Assembly: GCF_001509405.1 (NCBI RefSeq)
Contig: NZ_CP011502.1
Coordinates: 248,001-312,000, forward strand
Direction of reading: 5' to 3'
DNA from: Aeromicrobium erythreum
GTDB taxonomy: Bacteria; Actinomycetota; Actinomycetes; Propionibacteriales; Nocardioidaceae
DNA length: 64,000 nt
A program made the position numbers and the translations under genes. The notes below the pieces were generated by a model. The model saw nothing but the letters and a program-made list of their open reading frames with translations, did not search any database and was not told where the DNA came from. Positions 48,224 through 56,913 of this stretch are shown in pieces. Position 1 is the stretch's first letter. Every line of letters begins with the position of its first letter.

Positions 48224-49546
48224 TCAGCCGCGACGACCGCGTCCGGCGCGGGCGCGGAGGGGCCCGACCAGGCGCGGACCGGCCAGGCGACGCTCCAGCC
48301 GGCGGGCCTCGTGGCCGAGCGGCTGCGCGACGTACTGCCCGAGCAGCACGCCGGACGCGAGGGCGATGGCGATGCCCGCTGCCGTGATCATCGGCAGCAG
48401 CCCGCTGATGTCCTCGCCCGCGAGGAGCGAGAGCGCCCGGTAGATCGACAGGCCGGGCAGCAGCGGCACGATGCACGAGACCACGACCACGAGCGGCGGC
48501 ACGCGGAAGTTGCGCGCCATGTAGTAGCCGAGGAAGCCGATCGTGAACGCTGCGACGCCCGCGGCGCCCGGCCGGCCGACGTCGGACTGGGTCACCAGCA
48601 GGAAGGCCCCGGACGTCAGCGCCGCCAGCAGGGCGATCGGCGTCACGATGCGCTTCGGGGAGTAGGCCGAGACCGCGAAGGCTCCGGCGGTGACGCCCGC
48701 CCCCAGCATCACGCCCGGCAGCTGCCCCAGGCCGGAGGCGCCCGGGTCGATGCTCAGGTCGAGCCCGAGCCACCCGCCCACGTGCAGGCCCGCGGAGACA
48801 CCGACGATGATCCCGACCGTCGCGATCATCACCTCCATCAGGCGCGCGTTGGCCGTGATCGTGAACCCGGTCAGGGCGTCCTGGATCGCGCCGATGAAGC
48901 CCAGGCCGGCGAGCAGCATGACGATGGCGGCGGTGACGACGACCGAGGGGTCCACGGGAGCCGGCGACGCCGCGACCGCCACGGCGATGAGCGTGCCGAC
49001 GAGCGCGCCGGCGACCTGGGAGTAGAAGAACGGCAGCCGCAGCCGCTCGATCCGACGCTGCACGACCTCGATGACCGACCCTGCCACCGCCGCCACGGCC
49101 AGCACGATCCAGCTGCCGCCGAGGAGCAGGGCGATGCCGGCGCCGGTGACGCCCCAGCTGGCGGTGATCGCCCACCGTGGCCGGGGGTGGCCGGTCGAGG
49201 CGATCCGCAGGACCCGCGAGGCGGCCTCGTCCCGGTCGATCTCGCCCGCGAGCAGCGCCCGGACCAGCAGGTCGACCGCCGTGAGGTCCGCGTAGTCGAC
49301 CTCGCGGTGCGTCACGTGCCGACGCATGACGATGGGCGTGTCGTCGACGCTCTCCTGGTGGCTGAGCATCAGCGACGTGAACGTGACGTCGACCAGCGTG
49401 TGCCGCAGCCCGAGGTGGTGGGTGACCGATGCCATGGTCGCGGTCACGTCGGCCGCGCCAGCCCCGTTCGACAGCAGCAGCTCGCCGATCCGCAGGGCGA
49501 GGTCGAGCGTGCGCTGCACGTCCTTGGTGTCGCTCACGGGCACCAT
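48224..49546 (-). CDS. ThrE-type threonine/serine exporter family protein
   Basis: 440 aa. The cytoplasmic N-terminal domain (residues 1-120; LLLSNGAGAADVTATMASVTHHLGL, DYADLTAVDLLVRALLAGEID) is the ThrE/DUF1212 signature. It is followed by ten membrane helices in two sets of five, including ARLMEVMIATVGIIVGVSAGL and IGFLGYYMARNFRVPPLVVVVSCIVPLLPGLSIYRAL. ThrE of Corynebacterium exports threonine/serine by proton antiport. The substrate is inferred. Divergent from the GAF-ANTAR gene. Confidence 0.9.
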   Translation of the reverse strand: MVPVSDTKDVQRTLDLALRIGELLLSNGAGAADVTATMASVTHHLGLRHTLVDVTFTSLMLSHQESVDDTPIVMRRHVTHREVDYADLTAVDLLVRALLAGEIDRDEAASRVLRIASTGHPRPRWAITASWGVTGAGIALLLGGSWIVLAVAAVAGSVIEVVQRRIERLRLPFFYSQVAGALVGTLIAVAVAASPAPVDPSVVVTAAIVMLLAGLGFIGAIQDALTGFTITANARLMEVMIATVGIIVGVSAGLHVGGWLGLDLSIDPGASGLGQLPGVMLGAGVTAGAFAVSAYSPKRIVTPIALLAALTSGAFLLVTQSDVGRPGAAGVAAFTIGFLGYYMARNFRVPPLVVVVSCIVPLLPGLSIYRALSLLAGEDISGLLPMITAAGIAIALASGVLLGQYVAQPLGHEARRLERRLAGPRLVGPLRARAGRGRRG

Positions 49547-49641
49547 GGTGACGGGTGCGGCGCGGCGACGTCGTGGCGGCCACGGCGAACGCTGCCGGAC
49601 CGCCCGGGTGTCGGTATTCTCGGACGCCAGGAGGTCACACC

Positions 49642-50337
49642 ATGTCGGACATCGTCGACGACGGACTCGACGCGCGGCTCGCGGCGATCGCCCAGCAGCT
49701 CGCGGCCGAGGACACGCCGGAGAGCACCGCCGAGCGGCTCACCACCCTCTCGCTGGAGCTGGTGCGCGGTGCCAGCGAAGCGGGCGTCTCGCTCGTGCGG
49801 GGCCGGGGCCGCGTGGAGACCGTGGCGCCCACGAGCGACCTCGTCGCCTGGGCCGACGACCTGCAGCACGAGCTGTCCGAAGGTCCCTGCGTCGACGCCC
49901 TGCACGCCGACGAGGTCGACGTGCCCGACCTGGCCGCCGACGCGCGCTGGCCGTCGTGGCGCCCGAACGTCGTCGGCAAGGGCGTGCGCTCGATGTTCTG
50001 CGTGCAGCTGGCGCTCGCCGACCGCGAGCTCGGCGCGCTCAACCTGTACGCCACCGAGCCCGAGGCGTTCGACGAGGCCGACCGGATCGCCGCCCGGCAC
50101 CTGGCGAGCCACGCCGCCATCGCCATCGCGTCGGCACGCGAGCGCAGCACCCTGCGGGAGGCGCTTGCCACCCGCACCGTGATCGGGCAGGCCGAGGGGA
50201 TCCTCATGGAGCGCTTCGGTGTCGACGCCGACCAGGCCTTCGGCGTGCTCGTGCGCTACTCCCAGCACCGCAACGAGAAGCTGGCGGTCGTCGCGCAAGA
50301 GGTCGTGCGCACGCGCACCCTCCCCGACGACGCCTGA
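49642..50337 (+). CDS. GAF-ANTAR regulator (RNA-binding antiterminator), copy 1
   Basis: 231 aa from ATG 49642, with CAGGAGGTC nine bases upstream. A GAF sensor domain spans residues 20-165 (EGPCVDALHADEVDVPDLAADARWPSWR, SMFCVQLALADRELGALNLYA). The C-terminal ANTAR domain reads ALATRTVIGQAEGILMERFGVDADQAFGVLVRYSQHRNEKLAVVAQEVVRT. ANTAR proteins bind paired hexanucleotide-loop hairpins in nascent mRNA and prevent termination. The ligand of the GAF domain is unknown. It converges with a second GAF-ANTAR gene 20 bp away. Confidence 0.9.
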   Translation: MSDIVDDGLDARLAAIAQQLAAEDTPESTAERLTTLSLELVRGASEAGVSLVRGRGRVETVAPTSDLVAWADDLQHELSEGPCVDALHADEVDVPDLAADARWPSWRPNVVGKGVRSMFCVQLALADRELGALNLYATEPEAFDEADRIAARHLASHAAIAIASARERSTLREALATRTVIGQAEGILMERFGVDADQAFGVLVRYSQHRNEKLAVVAQEVVRTRTLPDDA

Positions 50338-50357
50338 CCTGCGGCCGACCCACGCGG

Positions 50358-51056
50358 TCACGTCAGCGCTGCCGGCCCGTCGCCCAGGTCCGGTGGATGC
50401 TCCGGCAGCTCGCCGCTCTCGACGAGGTGCCGGGCGACGTCGCGCAGCTTCAGGTTCAGGTGCTGCGAGTGCCGCACCAGCACCCCGAACGCCCGCTCGA
50501 CCGACAGGTCATAGCGCTCGACCAGCATCCCGATCCCGATGCCGATGAGACGTCGCGCGGCCACGGCACGATGCAGGCCGTCGCGGTCGAGCGCGACCGC
50601 GACCGCCGACGACGCCAGGGCGGCGACCTCGCCGAACGCCGCCACCTCCGTCTCGGAGAACGCGTCGGTGCGCTCGGCGTGCACCGCCAGCGTGCCCGGC
50701 GGCCGGTGCGTCGTGCGCACCGGCGCGAGCAGCACCGACCGGACGCCGAGCCCGACCATGGTCGTCGACCACGTGGGCCAGCGGCCGTCGAGCGACGTGT
50801 CACGCACGACGACGAGCCCGTCGGCCAGGTCGTCGGGACCGGGCCCCGGTGGCAGGCCGAGCGCGACCGACGCCAGCGTCGTCGAGGCGACGAGCAGGTC
50901 GTCGGTGTCGTGCGGCGTCGCCATGGCAAGGCCGCCGTGCGGTGTCCCGGCGGCGGCCGTCGCGAGCGTCACGACATGACGTGCCAGCTCGGGAGTCGTG
51001 GGGGGTCCGTCACGGAGGGGGTCCGGCGGAACGGGGGAGTGGGTCAGAGCGACCAC
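50358..51056 (-). CDS. GAF-ANTAR regulator, copy 2 (convergent paralogue)
   Basis: 232 aa. The N-terminal GAF is more diverged (DDLADGLVVVRDTSLDGRWPTWSTTMVGLGVRSVLLAPVRTT). ANTAR: AVAARRLIGIGIGMLVERYDLSVERAFGVLVRHSQHLNLKLRDVARHLVESGE. Here the otherwise typical I-G-Q-A-x-G-I of copy 1 reads IGIGIGM. The two converge 20 bp apart, which suggests an ancient inverted duplication. No partner kinase is next to it. Confidence 0.87.
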   Translation of the reverse strand: MVALTHSPVPPDPLRDGPPTTPELARHVVTLATAAAGTPHGGLAMATPHDTDDLLVASTTLASVALGLPPGPGPDDLADGLVVVRDTSLDGRWPTWSTTMVGLGVRSVLLAPVRTTHRPPGTLAVHAERTDAFSETEVAAFGEVAALASSAVAVALDRDGLHRAVAARRLIGIGIGMLVERYDLSVERAFGVLVRHSQHLNLKLRDVARHLVESGELPEHPPDLGDGPAALT

Positions 51057-51136
51057 CTCCAGGCGTGCGAGGTCGTCGGCTGCTGCTCAACCGAGGGACA
51101 GCGAACCACATGGGTGCGGCGCGTCCCTCGACCGGG

Positions 51137-51688
51137 TCACTCCTCGTCGATCAGACCCTCCTCGCGGGCCTCCTCCACCAGGCGGCGCACGTTCTCGGTG
51201 CGGCCGCAGTCGGCGTCGATCTGCTGGTTGCGCTCCGTCGCGAACGCCTCGCCCAGGCGCGCGAGGACCTCCGAGCCGAGCTCCTCGCGGGCCGGGTTGA
51301 GGATCGTCAGCTCCTCCTCGGTGAGGTGGTGGCTGATCAGGCGGGTCAGCTCCTCGACGGCGTCGTCGAACTTCTGGGTGTCGGTCGAGGCGCACTCGAG
51401 GACCGCCAGCAGCGCCTCGTTGCCCTCGGCGTGCTCGTGCTCGCCGTGGTCGGCCTCGTGGGCGTCCACCGCGCGCCGCTTCTTCAGCTGCGGGTACACG
51501 TGCCGCTCCTCCGCCTCGGCGTGCGCGACGTGCAGGGCGGCGAAGGCCCGACGGACGGCATCGCGGTCCGACGCGGTGCTGCGCAGCTGGCGCAGCAGGT
51601 CCTCGAAGCGACGGTGGTCGTCGAGGATCAGGTCGACGACGTCGCCCGAGACGGGCCGACCCAGGTCGATGGTGGTGTCGATGCTCAT
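51137..51688 (-). CDS. Hemerythrin HHE domain protein
   Basis: 183 aa from ATG 51688. Four-helix bundle with the iron-ligand pattern: DDHRRFEDLL (helix 1), HVAHAEAEERHVYPQL (helix 2), ADHGEHEHAE (helix 3) and SHHLTEEELTILNP (helix 4). Such proteins carry a non-heme di-iron centre and bind O2 or respond to nitrosative/oxidative stress. It sits in a neighbourhood of stress-type regulators. Confidence 0.92.
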   Translation of the reverse strand: MSIDTTIDLGRPVSGDVVDLILDDHRRFEDLLRQLRSTASDRDAVRRAFAALHVAHAEAEERHVYPQLKKRRAVDAHEADHGEHEHAEGNEALLAVLECASTDTQKFDDAVEELTRLISHHLTEEELTILNPAREELGSEVLARLGEAFATERNQQIDADCGRTENVRRLVEEAREEGLIDEE

Positions 51689-51763
51689 GCCGCGAGCGTA
51701 GGCACGGGGGAGACCCTGCGCACGTCGGCGCATGGTCGACGTCTGTGCGGGTACGGCGTGCAC

Positions 51764-52348
51764 ATGACCCGCCTGCTCGAGACCGCACGCGACCGTCCCG
51801 GCGTCGTCGTGCTCAGTGTCGACGACGGCCGGGACCGTGCCCATCTGTTCGCGCTGGAGGACGCGCCCGACCGCGACGCGGTGCTCTGCCTGGTGTCCGC
51901 CGACGTCGACCCGCCCGCCGAGGTCCAGGCCGCGTGGCACCGCCTGGCCCGACGCCGGTTCGTGCTGGTCCTGCGCCACGACGGCGTGTGGTGCCGGGCC
52001 CGCCGCCACGACGTCCCCGACGGCCTGGGGGCGGTCTCGACGGTGGCCCGCTGGGTCGCCCGCCGCGCCGAGCCCGGTCTGCGGCTCATGCTGCTCGAGC
52101 CCATCCCTGACGACCCTAGCGCCGGCCAGCACGCCCCCGACGTCCTCGGCTGGTCCGAGATGCATGGCTTCCGGATCCGGGGGAACGTCGAGGTGACCAC
52201 CGTGACCGAAGGAGTTCGCATGACCCTCGCGCCTGACGCACCCCTGCCCGACCCCGACGTCGAGCCGGTCGAGCCGACCGACCCCGACGACGTGCCCGAG
52301 GTCCCCCTCGAGCCGACCCCGGCCCCCGACGAGACAGGCATCCGATGA
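51764..52348 (+). CDS. Unknown protein with acidic Pro-rich tail; tail has its own strong internal start
   Basis: 194 aa. Residues 1-150 are a small mixed alpha/beta domain of no recognised family (LLETARDRPGVVVLSVDDGRDRAHLFAL; RFVLVLRHDGVWCRARRHD). The C-terminal 42 residues are acidic and Pro-rich (PLPDPDVEPVEPTDPDDVPE), ending GIR. GAAGGAG lies 5 bases before the internal ATG at 52220, so the tail could also be made as a separate 42-aa peptide. The stop overlaps the ATG of the SDR gene (ATGA). Confidence 0.6.
   Translation: MTRLLETARDRPGVVVLSVDDGRDRAHLFALEDAPDRDAVLCLVSADVDPPAEVQAAWHRLARRRFVLVLRHDGVWCRARRHDVPDGLGAVSTVARWVARRAEPGLRLMLLEPIPDDPSAGQHAPDVLGWSEMHGFRIRGNVEVTTVTEGVRMTLAPDAPLPDPDVEPVEPTDPDDVPEVPLEPTPAPDETGIR
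52220..52348 (+). CDS. Possible internally initiated 42-aa acidic protein
   Basis: In frame with the preceding 194-aa protein; initiated at ATG 52220 behind GAAGGAG at ideal spacing. The peptide (MTLAPDAPLPDPDVEPVE... ending TPAPDETGIR) is Asp/Glu/Pro-rich without hydrophobic core. It may once have been a separate gene that fused by loss of an upstream stop; it is translationally coupled to the SDR gene. Confidence 0.45.
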   Translation: MTLAPDAPLPDPDVEPVEPTDPDDVPEVPLEPTPAPDETGIR

Positions 52349-53202
52349 GCGACGGCTTCCCCGCCCAGCAGCAGGACCCGCCCGGCAGCACCGCAGCGAT
52401 GGACCCCCGGCCCGACCACGGCGAGGAGTCCTACGTCGGTCACGGGCGGCTCGAGGGCAAGGTCGCCCTGGTGACCGGCGGCGACTCCGGCATCGGCCGC
52501 GCCGTGGCGATCGCCTACGCCCGCGAGGGCGCCGACGTCGCCTTCACCTACCAGCCCGAGGAGGCCGACGACGCCGCCGAGACCACGCGGTGGGTCGAGG
52601 ACGCCGGACGTCGCGCGCTCGCCGTCGAGGTCGACCTGCGCGACCGCGCGGCGTGCGACGACGTCGTGGCCCGCACGGTCGACGAGCTCGGCGGCCTCGA
52701 CGTCCTGGTGAACAACGCCGGCTACCAGATGGCGCGGGAGGAGGGCATCGAGGCGATCACCGACGAGAACCTCGACCGGGTCCTGAAGACCAACCTGTAC
52801 GCCACGTTCTGGCTCACGCGGGCGGCCGTGCCGCACCTGCGCGAGCGCCGCGGGAGCGTCGTGAACAACACGTCGATCCAGGCGTACGAGCCGTCGACGT
52901 CGCTGCTCGACTACGCGTCGACGAAGGCCGCGCTCAACAACCTCACGGTCAACCTCGCCGCCGAGCTGGGTGGCGACGGCATCCGCGTGAACGCCGTCGC
53001 ACCCGGCCCCATCTGGACCCCGCTGCAGCCCGCCACCCAGCCGCCGGAGAAGCTCGAGCAGTTCGGCTCCGACACCCCGCTGGGTCGCGCCGGCCAGCCC
53101 GCCGAGGTCGCGCCGGCCTTCGTGTTCCTGGCCTCCGAGCGCGACGCGAGCTACGTCTCTGGCACCGTGCTCGGGGTGACCGGCGGCAAGCCGGTCTTCT
53201 GA
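52345..53202 (+). CDS. Short-chain dehydrogenase/reductase, stress-associated subgroup
   Basis: 285 aa. NAD(P)-binding GGDSGIGRAVAIAYAREGADV, NNAGYQ, catalytic S-x(12)-Y-x-x-x-K in NNTSIQAYEPSTSLLDYASTKAAL, and the N-terminal PPGSTAAMDPRPDHGEESYVGHGRLEGK extension that marks the YhdF/YhxC-like general-stress SDRs. The substrate is not known. It starts on an ATGA overlap and is followed 24 bp later by the Rho-N/SAP-like gene. Confidence 0.93.
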   Translation: MSDGFPAQQQDPPGSTAAMDPRPDHGEESYVGHGRLEGKVALVTGGDSGIGRAVAIAYAREGADVAFTYQPEEADDAAETTRWVEDAGRRALAVEVDLRDRAACDDVVARTVDELGGLDVLVNNAGYQMAREEGIEAITDENLDRVLKTNLYATFWLTRAAVPHLRERRGSVVNNTSIQAYEPSTSLLDYASTKAALNNLTVNLAAELGGDGIRVNAVAPGPIWTPLQPATQPPEKLEQFGSDTPLGRAGQPAEVAPAFVFLASERDASYVSGTVLGVTGGKPVF

Positions 53203-53226
53203 GCCGCCACCATCGAGGAGGACACC

Positions 53227-53505
53227 ATGCCCGCAGGCAAGGACGCACGCGACGAGCCGTCGCTGAAGAACCCCGAGATGTACGAGGCGCTGCGCGACGA
53301 CGGTGCCTCGAAGGAGAAGGCGGCGCGGATCTCCAACGCCGCCGCGCGCGACGGCAAGAAGACCGTCGGGAAGCGCGGTGGGGAGTCCGGCTCCTACGAG
53401 GACTGGACGGTCGAGGAGCTGAAGGAGCGGGCCAAGGAGCTCGGGCTCGAGGGCTACTCCGACCTGCGCAAGGACGAGCTCGTCGAGAAGCTGCGGAACC
53501 ACTGA
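53227..53505 (+). CDS. Small Rho-N/SAP-domain protein (DUF7218-like)
   Basis: 92 aa. The N-terminal half [30 protein letters not shown] is the small conserved domain seen in many actinobacterial stress proteins. The C-terminal half [36 protein letters not shown] is a Rho N-terminal/SAP-like helix-extended-helix that binds nucleic acid. AGGAGG precedes the ATG. Often found downstream of SDR genes of the same class. Confidence 0.85.
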   Translation: MPAGKDARDEPSLKNPEMYEALRDDGASKEKAARISNAAARDGKKTVGKRGGESGSYEDWTVEELKERAKELGLEGYSDLRKDELVEKLRNH

Positions 53506-53563
53506 CGGCCGTCCTCCCCGCACCTACCGCCCGGAAAGGGGTGGGGGCTGGGAGGATGGCGTC

Positions 53564-55099
53564 ATGAGCGACGCCGCCTCGGACCCGTCCGCGCCCGAGC
53601 CGGCGCCGCCGGGCATCGGCGACCTGACGGCCGCGGCGTTGGTCTTCGGCTCCTCCGCGGCGGTGCTGGTGGTCGAGATCGTCGCGCTGAGGCTCCTCGC
53701 GCCCTACCTGGGTCTCACGCTGGAGACCTCGACGACCGTCATCGGCCTGGCGCTGGCGGCCATCGCCGCAGGTTCCTGGGCCGGCGGGCGCGCCGCGGAC
53801 CGCATCGACCCCCGTCGTGCCGTAGCCCCGCTGCTCGCCGTGTCGGGCGTCGTGGTGGCCCTGACGCCGTTCGCGGTGCGTGCCGCCGCCGAGCCCGAGT
53901 CGTCCGCGCTGCTGTTCCTGGTCGCGGCCGCCACGATCGTCGTGCCCGGTGCGCTGCTGTCGGCGGTCACGCCGATGGTCACGAAGCTGCTCCTGCACGA
54001 CCTCGACGAGACCGGCACCGTCGTCGGCCGTCTCTCCGGCATCGGCACCGTCGGCGCGATCGTCGGCACCGTGCTCACCGGGTTCGTGCTGATCTCCCAC
54101 GTGCGGGTGAGCGCCATCCTCGTCGGCCTCGGCGTGCTCCTGGGCGTCGCCGCCGCCGCGTTCGAGCTGCGCCGCCGCGGGCCGGCGGTCGGGCTGCTCG
54201 CCGTGGGTGGCGCCCTGCTGGCCGGCGGCACCGCCGGCCTCGTGCCGAGCGGCTGCGAGGTCGAGACCACCTACCACTGCGCGACCGTCGAGGCCGCGGG
54301 CAGCTCCACCGGGGGCCGTCTCCTCGTGCTCGACGGCCTGCGGCACTCCTTCGTCGACCTCGACGACCCCACGTACCTCGAGTTCTCCTACACGCGCGCC
54401 TACGCCTCGGCCATCGACGCGATGTTCCCGGGCGACGGTGCCCTGCGGGCCCACCACCTCGGCGCGGGCGGGGTCACCATGCCGCGCTGGCTCGCCGCCA
54501 CCCGGCCCGGCAGCACGAGCGTCGTCTCCGAGATCGACGGCGGCGTGGTGCAGCTCGACCGCGACGACCTCGGCCTCCGGACCGGTCCGGCCCTGCAGGT
54601 GCGGGTCGAGGACGGTCGACTCGGCATGCGCGACGTCGACGCGGGCAGCCTCGACCTCGTCGTCGGCGACGCGTTCGGCGGGGTCAGCGTGCCGTGGCAC
54701 CTGACGACGCTCGAGATGCTCGACGAGGTGCACCGGGCCCTGGACGGCGACGGCGTGTACGTGCTCAACCTCATCGACCACGGCCGGCTGCGGCTCGCCC
54801 GGGCCGAGGCGCGGACGCTGCAGGAGAGGTGGCCGCACGTGGCCGTGCTCGGTGCGCCGGCGCCCACCTCGACGAGCAGCCCCACCTCGGCCAACGAGGT
54901 CGAGGGCGGCAACCTCGTGATGGTCGCGTCGGAGCGTCCGCTCGACGTCGACGCGCTGCGCGCCCAGCTCGACCGGCATCAGGTGGGCTGGACGGTGCTC
55001 TCCGGCTCGACGCTCGACCGCTGGGCGGGTGAGGCGCCGGTGCTGACCGACGACTACGCGCCGGTCGACCAGCTGCTCACGACGCGCGCGGGCGCCTGA
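53564..55099 (+). CDS. Fused membrane/spermidine synthase-like protein
   Basis: 511 aa. Residues 20-220 hold seven or so membrane helices (GSSAAVLVVEIVALRLLAPYLG, the usual first helix of this family). Residues 240-511 form an aminopropyltransferase/methyltransferase-like Rossmann domain: LDGLRHSFVDLDDPTYLEFSYTRAYASAID, LGAGGVTMPRWLA, SVVSEIDGGVVQLDRDDLGL, LDLVVGDAFGGVSVPWHLTT and DDYAPVDQLL. The glycine-rich loop is GAGG rather than GGGE, so spermidine synthesis is not assured. Confidence 0.88.
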   Translation: MSDAASDPSAPEPAPPGIGDLTAAALVFGSSAAVLVVEIVALRLLAPYLGLTLETSTTVIGLALAAIAAGSWAGGRAADRIDPRRAVAPLLAVSGVVVALTPFAVRAAAEPESSALLFLVAAATIVVPGALLSAVTPMVTKLLLHDLDETGTVVGRLSGIGTVGAIVGTVLTGFVLISHVRVSAILVGLGVLLGVAAAAFELRRRGPAVGLLAVGGALLAGGTAGLVPSGCEVETTYHCATVEAAGSSTGGRLLVLDGLRHSFVDLDDPTYLEFSYTRAYASAIDAMFPGDGALRAHHLGAGGVTMPRWLAATRPGSTSVVSEIDGGVVQLDRDDLGLRTGPALQVRVEDGRLGMRDVDAGSLDLVVGDAFGGVSVPWHLTTLEMLDEVHRALDGDGVYVLNLIDHGRLRLARAEARTLQERWPHVAVLGAPAPTSTSSPTSANEVEGGNLVMVASERPLDVDALRAQLDRHQVGWTVLSGSTLDRWAGEAPVLTDDYAPVDQLLTTRAGA

Positions 55100-55226
55100 T
55101 CCGACGTCCGCGCCGTCGGGCGCGGGACCACGTGCCGATGATCGCGGCGCGCAGCGCCCCGGGGCGGAACGCGTCGCCACGTCGGACGGGGTCCTGCGGT
55201 CGGTGGGATCGACGGTGGTCGCTCAT
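55077..55226 (-). CDS. Small Arg-rich protein
   Basis: 49 aa with an excellent ribosome binding site (AGGAGG, 5 bases before ATG 55226). Strongly basic: MSDHRRSHRPQDPVRR, then FRPGALRAAIIGTWSRARRR. It overlaps the end of the spermidine-synthase-like gene on the opposite strand by 23 bp. No family is recognised; the RBS is the main reason for calling it. The 147 bp upstream, to the sigma gene, hold no gene. Confidence 0.55.
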   Translation of the reverse strand: MSDHRRSHRPQDPVRRGDAFRPGALRAAIIGTWSRARRRGRRIRRPRAS

Positions 55227-55373
55227 CGGGGCCTCCTGAGGTCTCCTTCGACGCGTACCCGGTGGTGCCTGCGGCATGCGGACGCCCCCGGGCTGTCGGC
55301 TCAACCCGGGGACGTCCTGCAGCCAGGCTGTACCCCGCGGGCCGGTCCTGCAGGCCGAGTGGGCTTCTCGACG

Positions 55374-56012
55374 TCAGGCCGCGGCGTCGCCCACCTCGCG
55401 ACGCAGTCGCGCCAGGAGGTTCGAGAGCCGTCGCGACACCTGCATCTGGCTGATGCCGAGCCGGGCGGCGATCTCGCGCTGGGGCAGCTCGTCGACGAAC
55501 CGCCACGCGAGCAGGCGTCGGTCGTCCTCGCTCAGCCCGCCCCGGAGGGAGCGGACGGTCAGCCAGGCCTCGACCCGGGCGTAGCCGACGTCGTCGAGGG
55601 CGCCCGCCCCCAGCTCGTCGTCGATCCGGTCGCTGGTGAAGCAGCTGCCGGCTGCCATGGCCTCGCGGACGTCGTCCAGGGGCACGCCGAGGCGTGCGGC
55701 GAGCGTCTCCGGCGCGACCGGCCCGTTGCTCGTCTCCCGCGCGATCTGGGCCTGCAGGTCCTGCAGCCGGCGTGGTGGGCGCACGCTCCACGCGAAGTCG
55801 CGGAAGTAGCGCTTGATCTCGCCGCGGATGGTGCTCGCGGCGAACGGTGCGAAGGCGCCGACGCCGGCGTCGAAACGTTCGGCGGCCTTCACGAGGGCGA
55901 GACGAGCGACCTGGAGCAGGTCGTCGTCCTCCACGCCGCGGCCGCGGTAGCCGCGGGCCAGTCGTGCGGCGAGGTCGAGGTGCTCGGTGACGAGCGGGGT
56001 GCAGTCAGCCAT
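55374..56012 (-). CDS. SigB/SigF family RNA polymerase sigma factor, copy 1
   Basis: 212 aa from ATG 56012 (GGGGGGACC upstream). Region 2 (RGVEDDDLLQVARLALVKAAERFDAGVGAFAPFAASTIRGEIKRYFRD), region 3, and region 4 with the helix-turn-helix LPQREIAARLGISQMQVSRRLSNLLARLR. This is the stress/sporulation class with regions 2-4 but no region 1. Anti-sigma genes are not adjacent. Divergent from the methyltransferase gene. Confidence 0.93.
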   Translation of the reverse strand: MADCTPLVTEHLDLAARLARGYRGRGVEDDDLLQVARLALVKAAERFDAGVGAFAPFAASTIRGEIKRYFRDFAWSVRPPRRLQDLQAQIARETSNGPVAPETLAARLGVPLDDVREAMAAGSCFTSDRIDDELGAGALDDVGYARVEAWLTVRSLRGGLSEDDRRLLAWRFVDELPQREIAARLGISQMQVSRRLSNLLARLRREVGDAAA

Positions 56013-56118
56013 GTCGGTCCCCCCAGAGGACGGGTGGCGAGATGGCTGCTGCTGAACCGGTCCCACTGTCACCCCGTGCCGCGCGCGCCGCAAGTCGGCG
56101 TGGTTCGCCCGGTGGTGC

Positions 56119-56838
56119 GTGGGGTACGCGGAGGACGTGGACACCACAGCCCCGACCCCCGACCACCCCGCCCCCGCGGCAGCCGGACCGAGCACCAGGA
56201 CCGTCTCGTTCGGACCGCTGCAGATCCAGGTCGACGGAACCGTCCTCGAGCCCCGGCCGTGGACGTACGCCCAGTCGACGTGGGCCGCCGAGCTCCTCGA
56301 GAGCCTGCCGCCCGGCGACGTGCTCGAGCTGTGCGCCGGAGCGGGCCAGATCGGCCTGGGTGCCGTGCACGGCACCGGACGGCGGCTGGTCATGGTCGAC
56401 GCCGAGCCCCGGGCCTGCGCGCTCGCCCGGCTCAACGCCGCGCAGGTCGAGGAGGACGTCGAGGTCCGCGAGGGCCGCTTCGACGCCGTGCTCGACCCGG
56501 CCGAGCGGTTCGCGCTCGTCGTGGCGGACCCGCCGTGGGTCCCCAGCCAACGGGTCGCGGAGTTCCCCGACGACCCCGTGTGGGCCATCGACGGCGGCAT
56601 CGACGGCCTCGAGGTCGCGCGACGCTGCGTGCGGACGGCGTCGCGGCACCTGGCGGCCGACGGCCGCGTGCTGCTGCAGCTGGGCAGCGTCGAGCAGGTC
56701 GAGGTGCTCGACCACACGTGCGAGACGTCCGGCCTGGAGGTCCTGGCCGTCCGCGAGGCCGGCGAGGGCGACTCGCGAGGCGTCCTCGCGCTGCTGGGGC
56801 CGGAGGCCTGGACGGGTCCGCGGCCGCACGAGGGTTGA
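56119..56838 (+). CDS. SAM-dependent methyltransferase, HemK/PrmC-like
   Basis: 239 aa from GTG 56119; GTG 56137 is an alternative and gives MDTTAPTPDHPA. Rossmann core: VLELCAGAGQIGLGAVHG (motif I), MVDAEPRACALARLNAAQ (motif II) and LVVADPPWVPS (the D-P-P-W variant of the N-P-P-Y motif used by amino-methyltransferases). The acceptor (release factor, ribosomal protein or nucleic acid) is unknown. It lies between the two sigma genes. Confidence 0.85.
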   Translation: MGYAEDVDTTAPTPDHPAPAAAGPSTRTVSFGPLQIQVDGTVLEPRPWTYAQSTWAAELLESLPPGDVLELCAGAGQIGLGAVHGTGRRLVMVDAEPRACALARLNAAQVEEDVEVREGRFDAVLDPAERFALVVADPPWVPSQRVAEFPDDPVWAIDGGIDGLEVARRCVRTASRHLAADGRVLLQLGSVEQVEVLDHTCETSGLEVLAVREAGEGDSRGVLALLGPEAWTGPRPHEG

Positions 56839-56913
56839 CGTACGGCCGTTCCCGTGGTGCCGTGGAGAGGAGGTTGAGACAGCAGCCGCACTCGCTCGAC
56901 GAGAGGCAGCACG

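Noticed and set aside
46892..50182. Long open frame on the plus strand across the acyl-CoA dehydrogenase and thrE genes
   Set aside because: It runs antisense to three recognisable genes, has low-complexity composition and no RBS.
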